Positions 35,362-44,454 of a DNA stretch of 64,000 nucleotides are shown one piece after another. A program made the translations under genes and the position numbers. The first letter of the stretch is position 1. Every line of letters starts with the position of its first letter. The DNA is from Apilactobacillus timberlakei (GTDB lineage: Bacteria > Bacillota > Bacilli > Lactobacillales > Lactobacillaceae): assembly GCF_002993965.1 (NCBI RefSeq), contig NZ_POST01000001.1:73953-137952 (forward strand), read 5' to 3'. A model generated the notes under the pieces. That model did not search any database. It saw only the letters and a list, made by a program, of their open reading frames with translations, and was not told where the DNA came from.

Positions 35362-37662
35362 TTATTGTAAATCATAATATTTTGCAGGGACAGTATTGAA
35401 GATTGGTGATAATTGTTTTTCAGCAATAATGGTTAGTTCATGCATTGCACGCGTACAGATTGTATAAACTAATTGACGATCAGCTTCATCACCATATTGT
35501 TCAGCACTGGCGTCCCACATCACTACAGAATCAAATTCTAGTCCTTTAGCAAGGTATGAAGGAATAATTAAGGTTCCAGTAGCCAAACGTTGATTTTCAG
35601 TTCTAATAAGTGTATTTTTTACGTTCAATTGATTTAATTGTTCGGATAATGATTCAGCATCCGCTAAAGTTTTCACAATAATAGCGGTGGTATCATGTTT
35701 TTGCTTATCGGAGTTGATTTTATCATTTAATTTATTAAGGGCAGCTTCTCGATCATCCACAACATTAATCATTGGTTTATCACCTTCACGCGCGAAGGAT
35801 TCAATTTCGACACCATTCCCTAACAGATGTTTAGTAAAGTCAGTGATTTGTTCAGTTGAACGATATGATTTAGTCAATTGCACAACGTTGGTCTTTTCAG
35901 GATCAAACATTGTTCCCAACTCTTTTAATAATTTATGACTATTTTCATGGGTAAAGATAGCTTGATTCAAATCCCCTAATAATGTGAAACGAGCACGTGG
36001 AAATGTGAATTTTAAGAAAGCCATTTGAAAGGCAGTATAGTCTTGAACTTCATCAATGAATAGATATCTAATATCAGTCTTAGCACGTTTACCAGAAATC
36101 TTATCAAATAGATATAGGTAAGCTGATACATCTGAAATTGAAATATCGCCGGACTTCATTTGTTCGATGGAATGATCAACACTCTTTTCCCAATCATCTT
36201 TAGTTAAATCATAATCATTCAAATTCACTAAATTAGGAATGTTTCTTAGCATGTGGACAAATTGATTATTAATTCTTAAGAAACGAGCATGGACGATTTG
36301 TTTACGAATTTTTCTAAAGGCCCCAATGACAATATGTTTAGCTAAGAAATTGAATTCTTTATCCGCATTTTCAAATTCATCGGGATGGGTTCTTTGGACA
36401 GCTTCAATTTGTTCACGCGTTAAGTCTTGTACTGCTTGTTCTACCCAATCAGTTTTCATTTCAGCTTTAACGCGACGATTTAACATCTTAATAAGTTTTT
36501 CTTTAGTAGCAGAAAGACGATTTCTTAAATTATAATTTTTATTAAAACTATAGTAAATTTCAGCAATTTTCTCACGAGAAATAAAAATTTCCCCATTGAA
36601 TTTCAAATTCTTGAATTTCATATCTTCAGTGTTCAAATGATTAGCATAAGCTGTGACTGCTTTAAAGTAATCTAAACTGTTCTTTAGATTATTAATTCTA
36701 CGAACTTGACCATCTGCCGAGTTATCTTCTTCAAAACGTTCGGATAAGGTTTCAACATTCATATGTGGAACCCGCAAACTACTATATTGATAGTAAGTCA
36801 TTTGCACCATGTTTTGTTCCCCTAATTCAGGTAACACTTGATTAATGTAATCGTTAAACAATTGGTTAGGTGAAAATAAGATTACTTGACCAGAATGCAA
36901 TTTTCCACGGTATTGATATAGTAAGAAAGCAATTCTTTGTAAAACAGCAGCAGTTTTACCTGAACCAGCAGCTCCTTGTACAAATAATAAGTCTGAATCA
37001 GTATCACGGATAATCTTATTTTGTTCAGCTTGAATGGTAGTAACAATACTCTTCATTTTGGTACTAGACTTACCATTTAAGTTATCTAGTAACATTTGAT
37101 CGCCAACTACTTGGTCGGTATCAAAAATGGTATCAATTTCTCCATCTTTAATTTGGAATTGACGTTTTAAAGTCACATTAACTTCTTGGGGTCCCATAGG
37201 AGTATTATAAGTTAATTTACCAATCTTACTATCATAGTAAATACTTGAAATTGGGGCACGCCAATCATAAATCAAATAATGATCAGGACTATCGGCAAAA
37301 GAACCTAATCCAATATAAATAGTTTCAGGTTGATTTTCTCCAGCTTCTTCAAAGTCCAAACGTGCAAAGTAAGGACGTTCCTCCATTTTATTTAATTTAT
37401 CATATTCTCTAGTTGCATGTTTCCAACTATTTTCACGCTCTTCAAGCATTTGTTGTTGTTGACGGATAGAAACCGAAGTTTCCATCATCCCGCTATAAGT
37501 ACTTGTTTTTAGACGGACATCATTGTAAAAATTTTTATTGATTGCACTTTCATCTTTTTCAGCACGATTAATTTTTTGTGCCGCTTCAGTTTTAGCAACG
37601 CCTATTTTCCCTAAGACGTTTTTTAAATGTTTAGTTTCATATTTTCTAATTGAGTCAGCCAT
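35362..37662 (-). CDS. helD: RNA polymerase recycling motor HelD (UvrD/Rep-type helicase)
   Basis: A 766-residue superfamily 1 ATPase that releases stalled RNA polymerase. The N-terminal coiled coil (about 1-85), followed by the HelD-specific region with ARLDF and YIGLGSFAD, precedes Walker A VQGAAGSGKTAAVLQRIAF (near 230), Walker B YLFIDEVQDYT (near 528) and QLTKSYRST (near 597). AGGAGG region before the ATG. The C-terminal SYLAKGLEFDSVVMWDAS motif is intact. Single-gene unit. Confidence 0.93.
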   Translation of the reverse strand: MADSIRKYETKHLKNVLGKIGVAKTEAAQKINRAEKDESAINKNFYNDVRLKTSTYSGMMETSVSIRQQQQMLEERENSWKHATREYDKLNKMEERPYFARLDFEEAGENQPETIYIGLGSFADSPDHYLIYDWRAPISSIYYDSKIGKLTYNTPMGPQEVNVTLKRQFQIKDGEIDTIFDTDQVVGDQMLLDNLNGKSSTKMKSIVTTIQAEQNKIIRDTDSDLLFVQGAAGSGKTAAVLQRIAFLLYQYRGKLHSGQVILFSPNQLFNDYINQVLPELGEQNMVQMTYYQYSSLRVPHMNVETLSERFEEDNSADGQVRRINNLKNSLDYFKAVTAYANHLNTEDMKFKNLKFNGEIFISREKIAEIYYSFNKNYNLRNRLSATKEKLIKMLNRRVKAEMKTDWVEQAVQDLTREQIEAVQRTHPDEFENADKEFNFLAKHIVIGAFRKIRKQIVHARFLRINNQFVHMLRNIPNLVNLNDYDLTKDDWEKSVDHSIEQMKSGDISISDVSAYLYLFDKISGKRAKTDIRYLFIDEVQDYTAFQMAFLKFTFPRARFTLLGDLNQAIFTHENSHKLLKELGTMFDPEKTNVVQLTKSYRSTEQITDFTKHLLGNGVEIESFAREGDKPMINVVDDREAALNKLNDKINSDKQKHDTTAIIVKTLADAESLSEQLNQLNVKNTLIRTENQRLATGTLIIPSYLAKGLEFDSVVMWDASAEQYGDEADRQLVYTICTRAMHELTIIAEKQLSPIFNTVPAKYYDLQ

Positions 37663-37817
37663 CTAGACATTTCCTCCATTCAAAAGTTGATTAATAATTT
37701 TAGCACAAATAATTGGTAAAATAAAATTTTTAACCTGAGGGTCATCTTTTTATTACAAAGAATTTGTATGATAAAATTAATATTGATAGAGACTTATGAA
37801 AAATAGGAGGTTTTTTT

Positions 37818-38480
37818 ATGATTAATATTTATCTAGTACGTCATGGACAAACTTATTTAAACAAATATTTCCGTATTCAAGGATCGGCTAACGCCCCACT
37901 AACTGTTAAAGGGGTTGCTGATGCTGTGGATGCTGGTAAAAGATTGAGTAAAATTAAGTTTGACCATGCTTACTCAAGTGATATGCCACGTGCATATGAT
38001 ACTGGTAAATATATTTTGCAACAAAATCCTTCATCACTTGAAGAACCTATTATGGATACTGCCTTTCGTGAAGAAAACTTTGGTTACTTCGAAGGAAACG
38101 ACAGTGAACAAGCTTGGCACCAAATTGGTGGCCCTAAAGGTATGGGTAGCTACGGTGAAATGATCGATAAACTAGGTATGGGAGGCACTGCTGATTTAAT
38201 TGCTGAAGCCGATCCTTATGGTGATGCTGAAACGGATAGTGATATTCGTGCTCGTTTCATGCCTGGATTAAAGAAAGCAATTCAAAATGCTAAAGATGGC
38301 GAAAACGTGTTAATTGCTGCTCATGGTACTATTATTAGATGGGCAATCGACCAATTTGCTGATAGTAGCATTGATGTCTCTGAATCCATCTTAAATGGTA
38401 GTGTTTCTAAGTTAACTGCTGAACCAGATGGTACTAATATTAAAGTCCAATACTACAATCGTACTGACGAAAACGTATAA
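37818..38480 (+). CDS. Histidine phosphatase family protein (phosphoglycerate mutase-like)
   Basis: A 220-residue enzyme with the phospho-acceptor LVRHGQTYLN (RHG, near 7), a second His in IAAHGTIIRW (near 169) and the Glu in FREENFGYFEG (near 87). Such proteins are usually broad phosphatases rather than true glycolytic mutases; this one is shorter and has an insert around 110-150. AGGAGG 6 bases before the ATG. Single gene. Confidence 0.88.
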   Translation: MINIYLVRHGQTYLNKYFRIQGSANAPLTVKGVADAVDAGKRLSKIKFDHAYSSDMPRAYDTGKYILQQNPSSLEEPIMDTAFREENFGYFEGNDSEQAWHQIGGPKGMGSYGEMIDKLGMGGTADLIAEADPYGDAETDSDIRARFMPGLKKAIQNAKDGENVLIAAHGTIIRWAIDQFADSSIDVSESILNGSVSKLTAEPDGTNIKVQYYNRTDENV

Positions 38481-38490
38481 TAAAAGTAAT

Positions 38491-38527
38491 AAAAAGAACC
38501 GTTATCCAAATGATAACGGTTCTTTTT
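38491..38527. terminator. Bidirectional terminator
   Basis: A perfect stem aaaaagaaccgttatc / gataacggttcttttt between the phosphatase gene and the converging opp operon. Confidence 0.88.
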
Positions 38528-38535
38528 ATATCTAA

Positions 38536-39477
38536 TTATTTTTTCAAACGTTGTTTATACATATCAATTTCATCTTCAGATGCACGAACATAATGACGAG
38601 GAGCAATTTCAACTAGCTTGCGATTCTTCCCATCATCTTCTTTACTTGCATCATAATCAAAGGCTTGACGACTACGTTCGTATTCTGGATCAGGAACTGG
38701 AACTGCTGATAATAGACTTCTTGTATAATCGTGTAATGGATTAGCATACAATTCATCAGCATCCGCAATTTCCAACATCCGACCATAGTGCATAACACCA
38801 ATTCGATCACTAATGTACTTAACCATTGATAAATCATGGGCAATGAATAAGTAAGTTAACTTACGTTTCTTTTGTAAATCTTTTAATAAGTTAACAACTT
38901 GGGCTTGAATTGAAACATCTAATGCAGAGATTGGTTCATCGGCAATGATAAATTTAGGCTTTACTGCCAATGCACGAGCAATTCCAATCCGTTGTCTTTG
39001 TCCACCTGAAAATTCATGTGGATAACGATTAGCATGTTCTTTATTTAAACCAACAGTTTCAAGTAAATCTTCAACTTGATGCTTACGATCTTCTTTATCC
39101 TTAGCTAAATGATTAATATCAATTCCTTCAGCTACAATATCTTCAACTTTCATACGAGGGTTTAAAGAAGCATATGGATCTTGGAAGATAGTTTGAATAT
39201 CACTTCTAAATTGTTGTTTTTGTGCCTTATGTCTTAGCTTGGAAACATCTTTGCCATCAAAAATAATTTTTCCAGCAGTTGGTTCATACAAATGACTAAT
39301 GGCACGACCAGTAGTGGTTTTACCAGAACCAGATTCACCAACTAAACCAAAAGTTTCACCCTTATAAACATCGAATGAAATATCATCAACCGCTTTTACT
39401 TCATCTGCTTTACCAACATTAAAGTATTGTTTTAATCCTTCAACTTCTAGAATTTTAGGAGCATTTTCTTCTAACAT
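38536..39477 (-). CDS. oppF: Oligopeptide ABC transporter ATP-binding protein OppF
   Basis: One of two ATPases driving peptide uptake. The 313-residue protein has Walker [18 protein letters not shown] (near 42), signature EFSGGQRQRIGIARAL (near 155), Walker B FIIADEPISALDVS and the C-terminal oligopeptide extension (LLSAVPVPDPEYER). Last gene of oppABCDF; 18 bases after oppD, GGTGG site before the ATG. Confidence 0.95.
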   Translation of the reverse strand: MLEENAPKILEVEGLKQYFNVGKADEVKAVDDISFDVYKGETFGLVGESGSGKTTTGRAISHLYEPTAGKIIFDGKDVSKLRHKAQKQQFRSDIQTIFQDPYASLNPRMKVEDIVAEGIDINHLAKDKEDRKHQVEDLLETVGLNKEHANRYPHEFSGGQRQRIGIARALAVKPKFIIADEPISALDVSIQAQVVNLLKDLQKKRKLTYLFIAHDLSMVKYISDRIGVMHYGRMLEIADADELYANPLHDYTRSLLSAVPVPDPEYERSRQAFDYDASKEDDGKNRKLVEIAPRHYVRASEDEIDMYKQRLKK

Positions 39478-39495
39478 GATTTCACCACCTAATTA

Positions 39496-40542
39496 TTAGT
39501 TATTATGTGTTGCTTTAAAGTGTTCTTGACGCTTAACAATGTCAGCTGGTGGTGTGACCTTTGGTGCACGGTCATCTAATAACCAGGTTGCTGCATAGTG
39601 AGTATTGGAAACTTTAAAGAATGGTGGTTGTTTTAATGTATCAATCTTAAGTGCATACTTATTTCTAGCAGCAAAGGCATCCCCAACCGGTGGTTCCAAC
39701 AAATCAGGAGGTGTTCCTGGAATTGATGGTAATACATCGGCATCAGTATCAAGGGTAGGCATTGAACCTAATAGTCCCCAAGTATATGGATGCTTTGCAT
39801 TATAGAAGATTTCATCAACAGTCCCATATTCAACAATTTTTCCAGCATACATAACTGCAACACGATCAGCCATCCCTGCAACTACACCCAAATCATGAGT
39901 GATAAAGATAATTGAAGTATTAATCTTAGTTTGTAGCTCCTTCATTAAATGAAGAATCTTAGCTTGAATAGTAACATCCAAGGCAGTGGTTGGTTCATCG
40001 GCAATCAATACTTGTGGATAGTTAACTAAAGCAATTGCGATAACAATTCTTTGTCTCATCCCACCAGAAAATTGATATGGATAATCATTGATTCTTTCTT
40101 TGGCATTTGTAATACCAACCAGTTTCATAATTTCTAAAGCTTTTTCCATGGCTTTTTCTTTACTCATTCCTTGATGAATACGTAAAGGTTCAGCAACTTG
40201 CTTACCAACTTTCATTGTTGGATCCAATGAAGTCATTGGATCTTGGAAAATTTCAGCAATGCTTTTACCACGAAGTTTACTTAATTGTTTTTCGTTTTTA
40301 TCTAAAATTTCTTCATCTTTAAACTTAATGCTACCGCCAGCAATTTCAGCGTTAGGTGCATTCAAACCCATAATGCTACGAGTAGTAACTGATTTACCAG
40401 AACCGGATTCACCAACGATTGCTAAGGTTTCACCTTTCTTTAAATCAAAACTAATGTCACGAATGGCTTGAACTTTACCTGCATAAGTTTTGAAATTAAT
40501 CGTTAAATTTCTAACCTCTAGGATATCATCTTTGTTTTCCAT
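39496..40542 (-). CDS. oppD: Oligopeptide ABC transporter ATP-binding protein OppD
   Basis: Second peptide-transport ATPase, 348 residues. Walker [18 protein letters not shown] (near 42), signature [16 protein letters not shown] (near 158), Walker [15 protein letters not shown], and C-terminal [20 protein letters not shown]. The usual FeS-binding cysteines of OppD/DppD C-termini are not seen here (the C-terminus has none near that motif). Starts 10 bases after oppC with AGGTG upstream. Confidence 0.95.
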   Translation of the reverse strand: MENKDDILEVRNLTINFKTYAGKVQAIRDISFDLKKGETLAIVGESGSGKSVTTRSIMGLNAPNAEIAGGSIKFKDEEILDKNEKQLSKLRGKSIAEIFQDPMTSLDPTMKVGKQVAEPLRIHQGMSKEKAMEKALEIMKLVGITNAKERINDYPYQFSGGMRQRIVIAIALVNYPQVLIADEPTTALDVTIQAKILHLMKELQTKINTSIIFITHDLGVVAGMADRVAVMYAGKIVEYGTVDEIFYNAKHPYTWGLLGSMPTLDTDADVLPSIPGTPPDLLEPPVGDAFAARNKYALKIDTLKQPPFFKVSNTHYAATWLLDDRAPKVTPPADIVKRQEHFKATHNN

Positions 40543-40552
40543 TCTATGTCAC

Positions 40553-41572
40553 CTACTCTCTTGATTTTGGATCAAATGCATCACGCAATCCATCACCTAA
40601 AATGTTAAATGCAATCATTAATACTGATAGCACAACAGCGGGAACCCACATTTGATATGGTAAGAATTGGAATGATTTTTGACCATTACTAATTAAAGTA
40701 CCTAATGAAGCAGCTGGAGCCGGAACCCCAATTCCAATAAATGATAGGAATGCTTCGAAGAAGATAGCACTTGGAATTGTGAACATAGTATTAATGATAA
40801 TAACACTAGTTAAGTTAGGTAATAGATGCTTAAAAGCAATCTTAACTGAGCTTTCACCTAATGATCTAGCAGCTAATACGAATTCTTGATTCTTTAATTC
40901 CAATGTTTGAGCACGAACTAAACGGGCCATATTAATCCAACTAGTAAAGGCAATCGCAATAATAATAGCAGGAATACCTGGATGCAAGATTAATAATAGT
41001 AGAATCATAACAACCAAATTAGGAATCGATAGCATAATTTCAATAATTCTTTGCATTACAGTATCAACTTTTCCGCCTTTCCAGCCGGAAATAATTCCGT
41101 AAGCAACTCCAATGGTTAAATCAAAGAAAGTTGCTACTACTGCAATGATCAATGAAATTCTAGTACCATACAATGTTCTAGCTAATAAGTCACGACCTAA
41201 ATAGTCACTACCAAACCAGAAGTAATGATTAGCAGCAGCACCTGTATAAGCATTAACTCTTTGCCCACCTTGAACTAAAGTTCCGTTAAATCCAGGAATG
41301 TCAATTCCAGGGATACGTGGAGGCAAATTATTTAAATTAGGATTAGTAGAAACATTATTCATGGATGGAATTAAAGCTGAGCCAAATGCCACCACGAATA
41401 ATAGAATTAAAATAATTAACGAAATCATTGCCGCTTTGTTTTTCTTTAAACGACGCCAAGAATCTCTTAAGAAAGTTAACGAAGGAGCAGCAATTTTTTC
41501 ATTATCTAGATGTGAACCATCTGATAAGGGTTCAAATGCATCTTTTGGTAATTCTTGTTGTTTGTCTGCCAT
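40553..41572 (-). CDS. oppC: Oligopeptide ABC transporter permease OppC
   Basis: A 339-residue permease. The N-terminal cytoplasmic segment and first membrane helix (about 50-70), a large extracellular loop, then five helices with the EAA loop ELKNQEFVLAARSLGESSVK (near 225). Translationally close to oppB (gap of 3 bases), AGGGG before the ATG. Confidence 0.94.
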   Translation of the reverse strand: MADKQQELPKDAFEPLSDGSHLDNEKIAAPSLTFLRDSWRRLKKNKAAMISLIILILLFVVAFGSALIPSMNNVSTNPNLNNLPPRIPGIDIPGFNGTLVQGGQRVNAYTGAAANHYFWFGSDYLGRDLLARTLYGTRISLIIAVVATFFDLTIGVAYGIISGWKGGKVDTVMQRIIEIMLSIPNLVVMILLLLILHPGIPAIIIAIAFTSWINMARLVRAQTLELKNQEFVLAARSLGESSVKIAFKHLLPNLTSVIIINTMFTIPSAIFFEAFLSFIGIGVPAPAASLGTLISNGQKSFQFLPYQMWVPAVVLSVLMIAFNILGDGLRDAFDPKSRE

Positions 41573-41575
41573 GTT

Positions 41576-42505
41576 TTAACCCCTCTTTCCTGTAATTCTG
41601 ATTCTTGGATCAATTAATCCATAAATAATATCAGTTATTAGTAATACCACACATAACATAAAGCAGTACATAATAGTTAATCCCATAATAGTTGGATAAT
41701 CATTAGTTACAACTGAATTAACGAATTGTTCACCAATTCCAGGAATAGCAAAGATATTTTCAACAACAAGTGAACCAGTCATAATGTTAACAGCTAGTGG
41801 TCCAACAATTGTTACTAATGGAATCAAACTATTTCTTAAAGCGTGATGGTAAATAATACCGAATTTACTTAAACCTTTAGCACGAGCTAATTCAATGTAA
41901 TCGGCACTTAAAACATCAACCATTTCAGTTCTAACAAACCGAGCAGATTCAGCAAATGGCATTGCCGCTAACGCTAGCGTTGGCAGAATCGTATAAGCAA
42001 ATCCACTCCAACCGGCAATTGGTAGCCAACCCCATTTCAATGCCACAAAGTATTGTAGTAAGATTGAAAGCACGAATGAAGGAATTGAAATTCCTAAAAT
42101 GGAAACAATAGTAGTTGTTGTATCAACCCATGTTCCTTTTTTGATAGCTCCTAATGATCCAACAACAATTCCTGCCAAAACTCCTACGATAATTGCTTGT
42201 AGACCTAATAACAATGAAGGTCCAACACGACTAGAAATTAAGTAAGAAACCTGTTGATCACTAAATTGGAATGATGTTCCAAAATTACCATGGACGGCAT
42301 TTGCAATATAACTAATATATTGTTGCCAAACTGGTTTGTTTAAACCATATTGTTGTAAAACCATATTTCTTTCTGAAGGCGATAACTTCGCTTCATTAGT
42401 TAATGGTGTTCCTGGCATTATCTTCATAAGAAAGAATGTAACTGTCGTTACAATAAATAATGTCAAGATTAAATAAAATATTCGTTTTGCCAGATATCTT
42501 ACCAT
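41576..42505 (-). CDS. oppB: Oligopeptide ABC transporter permease OppB
   Basis: A 309-residue permease with six helices, the first at the N-terminus (YLILTLFIVTTVTFFLMKIM), and the EAA loop VLSADYIELARAKGLSKFGI (near 200). GAGGAG before the ATG. It is separated from oppA by about 150 bases that carry an attenuating terminator, so it is expected to be expressed less than oppA. Confidence 0.94.
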   Translation of the reverse strand: MVRYLAKRIFYLILTLFIVTTVTFFLMKIMPGTPLTNEAKLSPSERNMVLQQYGLNKPVWQQYISYIANAVHGNFGTSFQFSDQQVSYLISSRVGPSLLLGLQAIIVGVLAGIVVGSLGAIKKGTWVDTTTTIVSILGISIPSFVLSILLQYFVALKWGWLPIAGWSGFAYTILPTLALAAMPFAESARFVRTEMVDVLSADYIELARAKGLSKFGIIYHHALRNSLIPLVTIVGPLAVNIMTGSLVVENIFAIPGIGEQFVNSVVTNDYPTIMGLTIMYCFMLCVVLLITDIIYGLIDPRIRITGKRG

Positions 42506-42562
42506 GATGACTCCTCACAATCTTTTTTAGTTTTTATACTAAACTATGTTTAATATGTACGG

Positions 42563-42604
42563 AAAAAGTTAAACACTTGCCATAAATACAGTAAGCATTT
42601 AACT
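42563..42604 (-). terminator. Terminator between oppA and oppB
   Basis: Arms agttaaacactt (42567-42578) and aagcatttaact (42593-42604) pair over 12 bp with wobbles and are followed by five T on the minus strand. It probably lets only part of the transcripts continue into oppBCDF. Confidence 0.75.
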
Positions 42605-42653
42605 TATCCCTATTATAGTCTATCTATTGATAATATCTCAAATAACTTGTGTA

Positions 42654-44282
42654 CTATTTATTTGATAAAGTTATATCTCTAAGATTATATGGCGAACCTG
42701 TTGGGAAGAATTGAATTCCTTGAACTCTTGGTTTGATAACTCTTGGGGTTACTTGATGATAGATAGGAATAATTCCTTGGTCTGACATCAATACCTTTTC
42801 AGCTTTTACAAGATCATCCCAACGCTTACCAGCATTATTAGCATCTTTGCCTTCAGCATTTTGTACTAAAGCGTCATATTCCTCATTCTTCCATTTACCA
42901 TTGTTGTATGCATTATCACTAGTAAACAATGATAAGAATGAAATTGGATCTGGAAAATCAGCGCCCCATGCACTTACTACCATATCAAATTGACCATTTT
43001 GTGAACGGCTTAATCTTGATTTAAATGGAATGTTTTGTGCAGTAACCTTTAAATTAGGTAGCTTTTCTAATGCAGTTTGTAAAAATTCAGTAGTATTTTT
43101 ACCAGCTGGAGTATCATCAGATAGCATTGAAACATTTACAGATTTTTTACCAGTTTCTTTTAGACCCTTAGCCCATAATTTCTTAGCTTCTGCTAAGTTG
43201 TAACTAACGCCTTCTTTAGTGCCAGCATCATCTGTAAAGTCTTTACCGTCACGCTTAGACATTCCTGGAGCAACATAGCCAACCGCTGGAGTTGAACCAT
43301 CACCTAAAACATCTTGGGTAAATTGTTTACGGTCAATAGCCAATGAAATTGCTTTCCTAATATTAGCATTCTTGAATACTGGATTACTCTTTTCATTCAT
43401 TTCAATATAGAAAGTAGTTGCACCCTTAGCACTGTGTAATTCTTTACTATTCTTGAATTCATTAACTTGTTGTTTCCCAGTAAGTGTATCAACATCTAAA
43501 CCACCAGTTTGGTATTGATTCAAAGCAGTATTAGGATCTTTTTGAACATTAAATTTAACACCATCAAATTTAATGTTCTTGGCATTCCAATAATCATTGT
43601 TTTTAACTAATTTCCAACTATCATTGGTACCAGTCCAACCAGTTACCTTGAATGGGCCATTGTAAATCATGTTGTTACTGTTAGTTCCATATGAACCGCC
43701 ATATTTATTAACCACTGATTCACTTTGTGGATAAAATGGTGCCATTGCAACTAAGTATTTAAAATATGTTTGAGGTTTGGTCAAACTTACAACTAACTTA
43801 TAATCACCATCAGCTTTAACACCTAAAGAAGAAAGTGGTGCTTTATTTTTACCAATTTCGGTCGCATTTTTAACATGATCGAATAAGTATGAATATTGAG
43901 AAGCAGTCTTTGGATTTACAGTACGTTGCCAACCATATACAAAGTCTTTAGCAGTAACTGGTTTTCCATTACTCCATTTAGAATGTCTAAGATTAAATGT
44001 ATAAGTCTTACCGTCCTTAGAAACTTTATAACTTTCAGCAACTCCTGGCTTAACAGTATTATTTTCACCAGACATTAATAACCCTTCATTACTATTATTC
44101 AATGTACCAAAAGCAGTATTGTCAGTAGCCTTTGATGCATCTAGAGTAGTTAAATTAGCTGATTGTTGCCATTGTACCAACTTACTACTTGATTCTTTGC
44201 CACTGTTATTACCACAAGCGGCCAATAAGAATGCTGATGCTGCTCCCACAGCACCAACTTCCAACATAGATTTTAACTTCAT
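42654..44282 (-). CDS. oppA: Oligopeptide-binding lipoprotein OppA (copy 1)
   Basis: A 542-residue substrate-binding lipoprotein of the SBP family 5. The signal peptide ends in the lipobox LAAC (Cys near residue 23). YKVSKDGKTYTFNLRHSKWSNG and AKDFVYGWQRTVNP are family marks. I start at ATG 44282 (AAGGAT upstream). It shares most of its sequence, and exactly its length, with the upstream copy at 44450, and has its own palindrome-promoter region. Confidence 0.95.
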   Translation of the reverse strand: MKLKSMLEVGAVGAASAFLLAACGNNSGKESSSKLVQWQQSANLTTLDASKATDNTAFGTLNNSNEGLLMSGENNTVKPGVAESYKVSKDGKTYTFNLRHSKWSNGKPVTAKDFVYGWQRTVNPKTASQYSYLFDHVKNATEIGKNKAPLSSLGVKADGDYKLVVSLTKPQTYFKYLVAMAPFYPQSESVVNKYGGSYGTNSNNMIYNGPFKVTGWTGTNDSWKLVKNNDYWNAKNIKFDGVKFNVQKDPNTALNQYQTGGLDVDTLTGKQQVNEFKNSKELHSAKGATTFYIEMNEKSNPVFKNANIRKAISLAIDRKQFTQDVLGDGSTPAVGYVAPGMSKRDGKDFTDDAGTKEGVSYNLAEAKKLWAKGLKETGKKSVNVSMLSDDTPAGKNTTEFLQTALEKLPNLKVTAQNIPFKSRLSRSQNGQFDMVVSAWGADFPDPISFLSLFTSDNAYNNGKWKNEEYDALVQNAEGKDANNAGKRWDDLVKAEKVLMSDQGIIPIYHQVTPRVIKPRVQGIQFFPTGSPYNLRDITLSNK

Positions 44283-44361
44283 AATATCCTTACCCCCAAT
44301 TACATACATCTATTCGCGAAATAGATTAAACTTCTTTTAAAAGGATTAGTGAAATTTTAAC

Positions 44362-44384
44362 ATTACTTTATAATTAAAAGCAAG
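44362..44384 (-). repeat. Palindrome upstream of oppA copy 1
   Basis: The 23-base element attactttataattaaaag plus caag is an imperfect palindrome (TTGCTTT on the minus strand opposite AAAGTAAT). It matches the element at 46153-46175 in 20 of 23 positions. On the minus strand TTGCTT may serve as a -35 with TAAAAT 18 bases on. Confidence 0.65.
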
Positions 44385-44423
44385 CTGTTTTCTAATTTGA
44401 TTTTAATTTTACGGATTTTTTGT

Positions 44424-44454
44424 ATTGATATGTAACTTAAAATTACATATCAAT
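44424..44454. repeat. Perfect 12-bp inverted repeat at the 3' end of oppA copy 2
   Basis: ATTGATATGTAA (44424-44435) and TTACATATCAAT (44443-44454) with a 7-base loop overlap the stop codon. On the minus strand no T run follows, so it is not a standard terminator; it may protect the mRNA 3' end or act as an operator. Confidence 0.6.

Noticed and set aside
38536-42505. opp operon as a dipeptide (Dpp) or nickel system
   Set aside because: Two SBP-5 proteins with peptide-binding features and PepX/PepI nearby point to oligopeptides; nickel-type motifs are absent.
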